Part shown: piece after piece, positions 56,360 through 64,000 of the stretch | Position numbering within the stretch: the first letter of the stretch is position 1 | How the letters are laid out: each line of letters begins with the position of its first letter | Source of the DNA: Azadirachta indica | Taxonomy: Eukaryota; Streptophyta; Magnoliopsida; Sapindales; Meliaceae | DNA: 64,000 bases | Assembly: GCA_022749755.1 (NCBI GenBank) | Contig: CM040452.1 | Coordinates: 700,350 to 764,349, forward strand | Reading direction: 5' to 3' | The notes under the pieces: generated by a model | What the model saw: only the letters and a program-made list of their open reading frames with translations | Databases searched by the model: none | Told to the model about the DNA's origin: nothing | Made by a program: the position numbers and the translations under genes

Positions 56360-59300
56360 TTAAAGAGGTATTGGATCAATGAACAGTTTTCTGACGTAGT
56401 CTCTCAGGTACTCTGGATTTGTTATACCATCTACCTCCTTGTAATAAACTTCTGCTATGCGTGCAATGTTAACAATTATATTAATTAGTCGCAATGGAGC
56501 AACTGTCGGCCTCATACATTCTTCATTTATATCCTTCCATGAATTTGCAGTCATTATCTTAAACCTTTCAGCTGTTTCCGTACTTGTGGTTCCATATTCC
56601 TTCATGTAAGATTCGACAACAGAGGCAACATGTCCCCTCTCTTGCTCAGCCTGTAAATACAGGGTTAGAATAACTCTATTCTGAAACTGTTATACTTTCA
56701 TTTTGTTTTAAAAGCATAATAAATAAGTGCTTGCTCATTATTGTTTTCCATCTGCTACATTTATTTTTATTTTAAGTAAAAGGCCAAGGACATATTTATT
56801 ATTCAAATTCAATTATTCAAAAAAAGTTTACGAAAAGTATTTTACGATTCTCATTTTTAAAATATAGATTTTAGAATATTAACAAACACGTTTTAAACTG
56901 TAAAAAATAACCACTAAAAAAATATTATCTTTACTTTTGTCACAACATAAAATAAAAATCTTAATATTTACTATAAAAATTTAAATAATATTAATTATTC
57001 AATAAGGTATTAAATTTATCAAATATTATAAACTATGATTAATTACCAAATGTATTTATTCAATTTTACTTGACAATTAGGCTTTAACTGTGACCTTGAA
57101 CCTAGAGCAAACACAATTTTAACTCGAATCTATCTGCCATATATAGGCCTTTTTTGCTAAAAAAGTCCACATCTTTTCAAATACAAATTTCAAAAATTAT
57201 ATGCAAATTTAGTGCCAACAAAAAAAAAAAGACACAAAGTGATGCAAATGACTACCCTAATAAATTTATACAAACATTCTCAAATTTATATTTTAAAAGC
57301 TATAAAAGCTCGTACCTTATATTTTAAATTTTATGTTAAAAGTTTCGCGTGCGTGCGTTCATTTGTTTGTGTGTGTGTGTGTGTAAAATACACGATACAC
57401 TAACTTTCACGAGTAAGCAGTCATATATATAATATACCTCGTGAGATACCAAGTCAGCTATGAGACGAAGGATTGTAAAGGAAGATATCATAACTTTTGG
57501 TTTACTCTGCAACCACTCAAATGCATGGATTCCAGCAATTTCTCCAATACCCATAAATGTTCCTGCTGGAACAAGAGCACAACATGCTGAAATTAAAGCA
57601 TTGCTCAGGCGCTCATCAAATAATGGCACATAACCTTCACGGAACCATTGAGCCTCAACAAAATAAGCTCTCGCAACTTCTTTAACCTAATAATTTTATC
57701 AGGAAAAATGCCAAGTTAGTTCTGAAAATATAGTAATTATATATAATAAAGAGTATATGCATGCATATCAAAGTGAAAGAAAGCTAGTTAGACAAATAAT
57801 ATTAATTACCATTTCCTTCGTAAATGAGATACTGTAAGATCTTCCTTCCTCTGTCATTTCATTGTTTAATTCTTCAAAAAGATTCAAAAGAGACCTGTAT
57901 AAAGGTTTCAAATAATCTGGCAGTTGACTAAGGGCATTTATGTCCCATCTGTAAATAAAGACATATATAATTTTCATGAGTAAATGAATGTTTGAATATC
58001 TTTATAATTTCCTCATCAATTAATTAACAACTGAGTAATGTGTGTGTGTATACATATATATATATATATATATGTATGTATATACATATTTATACAAACC
58101 GTTCTATTGCATCTGTAAAATATCGGAGTTCATCAAGTAAACCATATGCGTCATATGTATCATCTATAACCACTGTCATCATAGTAATTTTAGTAAATAT
58201 CAATCGAGAACGTGAGTAACAAGGCTCGTAATGTTGTGCAATACTCCATAAGTAAATCTCCACAAGTCTGTCTCTCATATAAGTGTACATCGATGCCAAG
58301 TTTAAATTTTTCCACCAGCTGCAATAAATTTAAAATGTGAACACATTAATTAATATGCATAATTAAATATATAGTCTCTATGTATTAATTCTGAATTAAA
58401 TATACATGTACCTTGTGAGGCAGCTCAACTCTTGTTTGTGCAGTAATTGTACACGATTGAAATCTAATTTTGCAAACTTGAGTAGAGTGTCATTTCTAGA
58501 TTCTTGATGCTCGTAGAAAGAGATATATTTGAGTGCCTCAAGTCTTGGCACACCTGTGTGGAAGGGCTGCTCAAGGGCTTCAATTATATATTTTGCTAAT
58601 CGAGGGTTTGTGTCTGGAGCCAAGGATATCTTCTTCAGGTGAGCCGTTGTGACAGTTAGGGCCTCCTCCAGAAATTCTTCTTCGTGTACCCTTAATTGTG
58701 TAGCTTCATATAAACTTAACATCCCCTCCACATCCCTGATTAAAGTTTCCTTAAATCTACCATCGGACTCCTTAAATTTGTTAAACACACCTGATTCATT
58801 ATCCATATGATGTGTTTATTAGTATCATAGGCAAATTGTATGTATTAATTATAGTTATTTAACTGACTACTTCAATTAATATATAAAGCATGCATGCAAG
58901 ACTTTATGTGCCGCAACCCAGATCTCTTTTATTATTATATTTTCAGTGTCAAAATAATATAATAATGAAAGAGTGACAATGTATATGTCATAGTCAGAAG
59001 TTAGTGGTGGAGCTCTTCAAGGCCCCCTCTGGCCTTGATAGAATCTCCTAACAAAATATTAGGATGATAGAAATTTTGAGCAAAATACCCCCCATACCAC
59101 TTTTAGAGGTTTAACACTTTTGAATTAAATTGTCATTTACAATTAAGGGGTCTCATTATTGTATTTGATTTAAATAGGTGGTCTTACTTCTTATATTTTT
59201 AATTATTTATTTTTAAATGATATAATAATATATTTTTTAAACTTATTTATTAATACTTTACTAATAAAGAATTTTTTTTATTTTAAAGAATTTCTTATGT

Positions 59301-60340
59301 AATTTTATGCTTCACATAATTGGAAATTTGTTTCTTGTAAAACAACTATATAATTGAAAACTTCGTGTTGGAAAACTATATATACTTGGAATAAGCCTTT
59401 TTTTAACAGGAAAAAATTTTTTATGACTAGTCTATGTATATATATATATATTTTTATAAGAAAGGAAAACTATATGTATCTAAATTCTTTTTTTTTTTAA
59501 TATTTTTCATATAGAAAAATCATTTACAATTAATCAATTTTTTTTAAAAAAAAAGTACAAAAAATTTAGAAGTCAATTCTTCATTGGTGCCAATATCTAA
59601 TATCAGTTCTCTAAATTTTAAAAAATAATCTTCAAAATCTCCATAAAAATTTTATTTAGCTCTATTGTTGATGTTAAATAATAAACCTATTTTTTAATAT
59701 TTATTTATTAATTTTTTAAATTTAAAAATTTATGTTATAATTCGAGCCGCGCAAATGTTAGATTATGGCTCTGCTTCTGGTCGTAGTCAAAATAATACAC
59801 ACACATATATATGTGTGTGTGCGCGTGTGTACTTACCAGAAGACATTCTGAAACCATGCTGTCTAAAAATTCGAAATATGAGAGCAACAGTGTACAAGTC
59901 ATAGTCATTTTCAGCAGCAAGATCGGGATGTTCTTCAAAAATATGACATAATCGTTCTTCAATCTGAGTCTCAAAATGATATGACACGCCAAGACGGCAT
60001 AGCGAGTTGATCAGAACAACTTCCTTTACCGGATCATCGGCAGAATAAGCAATACTTAACATTTCCTTCACCTGTTCTTTCAGCTCTTCAAAAAGCCTAT
60101 CATCTTCAGGTGCCTGCACACACAAACAATATAGAGATAGAATATAGTTAATTAGTATTTGTAAAAAATAATATTATTGCTGAAGCTAGTATTTCCACCT
60201 ATACACGTTAGAATATAATTAATTAAGAGATGGAATATTTTTACCAACTTAGGTGAGGGCATTGAATCGAAAGTGTCCTTCCATATTGAAGGACGAAAGT
60301 TTGCCAGTGGACGATAATTTTCAGGGATCTTGCTAGACAT
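56360..60340 (-). CDS. Terpene synthase, TPS-a type (7 exons), NSE motif altered
   Basis: A class I terpene cyclase of the cytosolic sesquiterpene-synthase group, expected to ionise farnesyl diphosphate using Mg2+. Exons: 60245-60340, 59837-60113, 58412-58790, 58100-58318, 57810-57948, 57438-57686, 56360-56650. They total 1650 nt (549 aa), the usual size and seven-exon layout, with no transit peptide. Motifs: RPLANFRPSIW at 10-20, RDR at 266-268, DDTYD at 303-307. The second metal motif reads ADLVSHEAE at 447-455: S451 and E455 are present, but the first ligand, normally N or D, is A447 (codon GCT). The product may be impaired or have changed activity. Exon 3 begins at AATCAG/GTGTGTTT, not at the in-frame ATG 13 bp earlier. 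The specific product cannot be told. The 3' UTR is LINE-derived. Confidence 0.93.
58039..58080. repeat. (GT)n(AT)n microsatellite in TPS intron 4
   Basis: A GTGTGTGTGTATAC run followed by about ten AT dinucleotides. The pseudogene has a related GT/AT run at 45296-45328 in the corresponding intron. A further AC/AT/GT run at 59795-59831 lies just inside intron 2. Confidence 0.85.
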
Positions 60341-60394
60341 GCTTGGATTCCTTTACTTAATGACTTCTCGCAAGACAACATAGAGCGAAAGCCA

Positions 60395-60419
60395 AATTTA
60401 TATTGTTGCCAATCACGTG
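60395..60419 (-). promoter_or_regulatory. TPS promoter: TATA box and G-box
   Basis: On the minus strand TATAAATT (60402-60395) lies about 55 bp before the ATG, and a CACGTG G-box (60414-60419) sits just upstream of it. The same CACGTGATTGGCAAYAWT block occurs on the plus strand at about 62320, so it was copied with another array member. G-boxes bind bZIP/bHLH factors; the actual control is not shown by sequence. Confidence 0.6.
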
Positions 60420-60663
60420 GGACTTCATTTTCTATGCCTGAAAGATGATAAGGTTTGGTTGCAGAAAAATCCAATAAAATACTAAGAAAGGACCATACAT
60501 GACCAAAGAAACTGAATCGAGGTCTTGCCATCACTGGCGTTCTGATTAAGAAAGTAGGGCCTCCGTATTTCAAACGACGATGCGGTAATTGATTGCCACC
60601 CAAATTACTATTTTGTCAGCAGACAAGAGTAAAGAAATAGAACCAGCTAAAAATATATATGTC

Positions 60664-61200
60664 TGTTGGGTTGGGCTTCACTCCTATTTAGAAAAGACCC
60701 AATTTTAAAATTTATATGGATAAAGGAATTTTAGATTTGTTTTGTGCCTATATAAAGTGTGTGTGTGTGTGAGAAGAGTAGTGCAAGCCGTAAGATAGAA
60801 AGACGGGCACTTTTGCAGAAAATTTTAATCTTGCGCAGTTTTCATCAAGCTGACAATCGAGTGGCAATTTGAATTTCGTTTTGGCTCAAATTTTACATGG
60901 AGATTCTACACACATAGTACTTGATTTTGGACAGTGTGATTAATCATTAGAGCTCTCTAACATATCCAGAATTTACATTCACAGCAGCTTTAATTTTCAA
61001 AATTTTTCTACAATCTTATTTTAACTCTTTCACTTTGATGTTTATCTATTGATGTATTGAGTGAGGTTTTTTTTGGCTTTTACTTTGTGATTAAGTTTTT
61101 ATTTGTTTCTAAAACTGTAATCTTGTAAGAAGGCTCTGATACTTCTTATTTGGTAATAGTAAAAATTTTTCGATCATAGTTTTTTACTCTCACTCACATT
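60664..61200 (+). mobile_element. LTR-like sequence upstream of the TPS gene
   Basis: Starts TGTTGGGTTGGGC, has a TATA-like CCTATATAAAG at 60750, a (GT)n run, then a T-rich section with TGTAATCTTGTAAGAAGG. This layout is common in solo copia LTRs. I find no target duplication or second LTR, so it remains uncertain. Confidence 0.3.
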
Positions 61201-62160
61201 AGGGGGGTTTTTTCACATAAATTTAGTGTCTATTATGTTTGTTGAACTTGATTATTTATAAAAATGCAAACAGTTGATAGTCATAGACAATGACAACGGA
61301 TGGCGGTGATAGGGGACGAAACAGTGGTAAATTTAATTAAAAAGTAATAATATATCATAAAATTTAAAGACAAAATACATTTTTACCCTTAAAAGTTGCT
61401 TTTTTAACTGTGATAGAGATAATGACAGGGGTTTTCAAAGTATTTTTAAAATAGTACAGAAAAGTGACTAATTATCTCAAACCCTAAAGAGGTTAAGAAT
61501 ATTTTTTCTATTACCAGATACTCACTAATGTATAAGAAAATGACATATACTCTCTAAAGTTTTGGAAATGACAAATATCCGTAAAATATGAGAAAACGAT
61601 AAATACTCTTGTGAAGTTATTGTGTAATCAAGCAAAATGACTATCTTACCCTTATATTTTAGAAAGCATATAAATTGAACATTTTAACTTTATATTACTA
61701 ATGCATAATGACCAATATAATCTTATAATTTATTTTTTGATTATGTTGTATTCAATATTTTCGATAATTAGTCTCCAAATTATTATTATTTTAAATAATT
61801 TTACTGTCAATATTTGGATTATATATAATATATTTTTTTACTAATATGTATTCATAATTTATTCTCAATGAATTTATAATTAAAATAAGTTTAAAATTTA
61901 ATAGAATTTATAACTAGATATTCTCAATATTTGGATTATATGAATTATATTATTCATAATTTTAAAAATATTTTTGACAAATTAATATTCGGTCTTGAAT
62001 ATTTAGAATTTATATTTCAAAATATTATAAATAATATAAATCTAGATATTTGGGATAAATAATTATTTGTATGATTTATAATTTTGAAAATAGTTATATA
62101 ATTTATATATAATTATATTAATTTATATAATTTATATCCAAATGTTCTAAAAAATAAATT
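61201..62160. other. AT-rich spacer, nothing recognised
   Basis: Low-complexity AT-rich DNA with no ORF or element that I can support. Confidence 0.5.
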
Positions 62161-62214
62161 ATATGGATATGTTGGTCACTACTCCAGAAAACAAGACACA
62201 TTGCCTTCAATCTG

Positions 62215-62350
62215 TGGTTACATTTTCACCTTGCCCATCTCTTATTATGTTTTGTCAATTCTTTTGGACTTTTTCTAGCAACCAAACAATATCATTATTT
62301 AGGCATTCAAAAGGAAATCCACGTGATTGGCAATATTTTCATTTAAATTT
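62215..62350 (+). repeat. Inverted copy of the TPS upstream region
   Basis: On the plus strand, TTTTTCTAGCAACCAAACAA, then GGCATTCAAAAGGAAATCCA and CACGTGATTGGCAATATTTT, parallels the minus strand at about 60480-60395 (TTTTTCTGCAACCAAACC..., GGCATAGAAAATGAAGTCCCACGTGATTGGCAAC...). No TPS exon 1 follows it. Confidence 0.7.
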
Positions 62351-62880
62351 AGGGCTGTTCAGTGATCGAATTGGGTAGATTTCACCAAATCCGTATCCAA
62401 TTCATCATTTGTCAGATTATAATTTTTTCAATCCAATTTAATCCATGGTATGATAGAATATGATCTAAACTCGATCCATTTAAAATATACAAATTTAATC
62501 TGATCTAAATAAAATAAATATATTTTTTTTAATATTAATTATATTTTATTAAAAAAATATTCGAAAAAATAGTATATGATTTAATAAATTGGGACCTTGA
62601 TGATATTTTTGAAATTATCAAAATTAATCAGTATAATATGTTAAATTTTAAGGATTTGTAAGTCCTTTTTTCGTTAATGAATGACGTAAATATCTTAGTT
62701 GTGAGTTATAAGATCTCAATTAATTTAGATTTAAAATGAATTTGTTTATTTTATTTAAGAAATTAATCAAAATAAAGTGAAAAAATAAAGAGAATTTACA
62801 AATAATAAAACATGAAAATAAATGAATTTTAGAAAAATAAAAATAAATGAATTTATTACATTATAATTTTATTGTTTAAC
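62351..62880. other. AT-rich spacer
   Basis: No gene. A fragment near 62610-62680 resembles the end block of the 172-bp repeat at 6857-7200. Confidence 0.45.
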
Positions 62881-64000
62881 TTTTCTCGTTGTCAGTTTAA
62901 TTGTTAATACATTTTAATTTCAAAATTAATGTGAAAATTTTTAAATTTTTAAATTTTATTCCTTTTATTTTCATTTAAATCTATTATTTTTAAACTTTTA
63001 GGAGCACCAACATGTAGAATAATTTACCAAATATCTGTATAAGATATATATTATAATATACCCAAAATATTTGTGCGTTGATTATTAAGGCTTGAATTAT
63101 TAATCTTAAGTTCTAAAGTTCAGACTTTCATGTTTTTAAAATATTTTTTTTCAATAAATTACAATTATTTTCCAGAACATATTATTATTTATCTCTTTTT
63201 TCTTTTAACAAATTAAAATATATTTACCACTTGAGCACTGTCCAAATGGCTAGAAGATGCTGCTTTCACTGAGAAAGCACATCTTTGATTCCTGCTAGCT
63301 TAAGCCAACGGGAATAATTTTTCACATTATGTGAGTAGTATTTCCTCTCTTTACAGGGTCAGTCATCATCCAGTATATGTGTAGATATTCCAATTAGGAT
63401 CTTATTAAGACTTCTGATACATTTTTAATTAAATGCTAATAGATTAATTGTTATGTAATATTAAAATAAAAATAAATAAAAATATATTTTTCAAAAAGTA
63501 CAATTATTTAACACGTAACTTGTCAGCATTGATACTACCTATAAAAAGACGTGTTATTTACAACAAATGACACGTAGCTCTTCTTGATGCCATTTCTTTT
63601 TTACTATACCTACTTTAATAATTCAATTGAATGCTATGTATGAACGTTTATAATGTGGAAAATAATATCTTATTTACAAATAAAATAAAAATAATTATAC
63701 ATCAATTATCGAGACAAGAGACTTGACTATAACATATTAGATATATTTATATTCAAATCAATATATTTCATTCTACATTAAGTCTATTCAGAGAACTTTA
63801 AGCTCCAAAGGGAACATAAAAATTTATTAGAAACTTTATAGACTCAATAAAAAAAAAAAAAACTCAAAAAATATTTTAATAGTCATCATATACGCCTTTC
63901 TAAAATTTTATTTCAATTAAATTTGTATTAATTAAAATAAAATTAGTTAATTAGAAATGCAAGTCTTTTTAATAGCTAGGGTTAGAATTAAAACATATAT
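62881..64000. repeat. Left flank of TPS array unit 3 (runs off the window)
   Basis: Blocks in the order found in units 1 and 2: 62895-63130 matches 43765-44060 (AGGAGCACCAACAT, AAGGCTTGAATTATT.ATCTTAA, GTTCAGACTTTC). 63520-63660 resembles 44400-44700, and 63705-63820 matches 55735-55860. In unit 2 the last of these blocks lies about 500 bp before the end of TPS exon 7. Confidence 0.75.

Noticed and set aside
58790..58803. In-frame ATG at 58803 as the start of a TPS exon or of a shorter gene
   Set aside because: There is no AG acceptor before it. The acceptor AATCAG at 58791 joins in frame to exon 2 and gives the expected GVFNKFKESDG.
60241..60603. Minus-strand ORF of 120 codons overlapping the TPS promoter and exon 1
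   Set aside because: It is in a different frame from exon 1, covers the TATA box and G-box, and has no domain.

Overview
This is nuclear DNA from a flowering plant, most likely a eudicot. The evidence is AT-rich intergenic sequence, intron-rich genes with plant splice signals, a cytosolic TPS-a terpene synthase, an intronless plant-type matrix metalloproteinase relic, and plant LINE and Ty1/copia debris. The species cannot be fixed from sequence alone. There is no sign of bacterial, organellar or viral origin.

Layout. Positions 1-8100 are repeat-rich intergenic DNA with several short tandem duplications and no convincing gene. A complete SMC3 cohesin gene (+ strand, 28 coding exons, 1205 codons) spans about 8.1-29.8 kb. 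Its introns hold old LINE fragments, tandem duplications, a 34-bp G tract, two GC-AG introns and one AT-AC (U12-type) intron. Convergent to it, on the minus strand at 30.65-32.36 kb, is a complete six-exon CAD1-like alcohol dehydrogenase (356 aa), also with a GC-AG intron. A minus-strand matrix metalloproteinase at 34.4-35.3 kb keeps its catalytic site but carries three separate one-base losses in its front half. From 35.5 to 42.4 kb there is repeat debris: a CACTA-type terminus, an LTR-like stretch and two LINE 3' ends. A small defensin-like cysteine-rich gene or pseudogene lies at 42.5-43.1 kb.

From 43.5 kb to the right edge the window is a degenerating tandem array built around a sesquiterpene-synthase-type gene. 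Unit 1 holds a broken copy (exons 2-6, 44.9-47.5 kb). An isolated last exon at 48.0-48.3 kb comes from a further copy and is followed by a dead copia fragment and its LTR. Unit 2 contains a nearly 4-kb LINE with an RNase H domain (50.8-54.6 kb), then a full seven-exon TPS gene (56.36-60.34 kb, 549 aa). Flanking sequence of a third unit starts near 62.9 kb, so another TPS copy is predicted just beyond the window.

The intact genes are unrelated in function: chromosome cohesion (SMC3), alcohol/aldehyde metabolism (CAD) and terpene biosynthesis (TPS). No new multi-gene system is evident. The most interesting points are the unusual splice sites in SMC3 and CAD, the loss of a metal-ligand residue in the otherwise intact terpene synthase, the triple frameshift in the metalloproteinase, and the way LINE 3' ends have been built into the TPS array.
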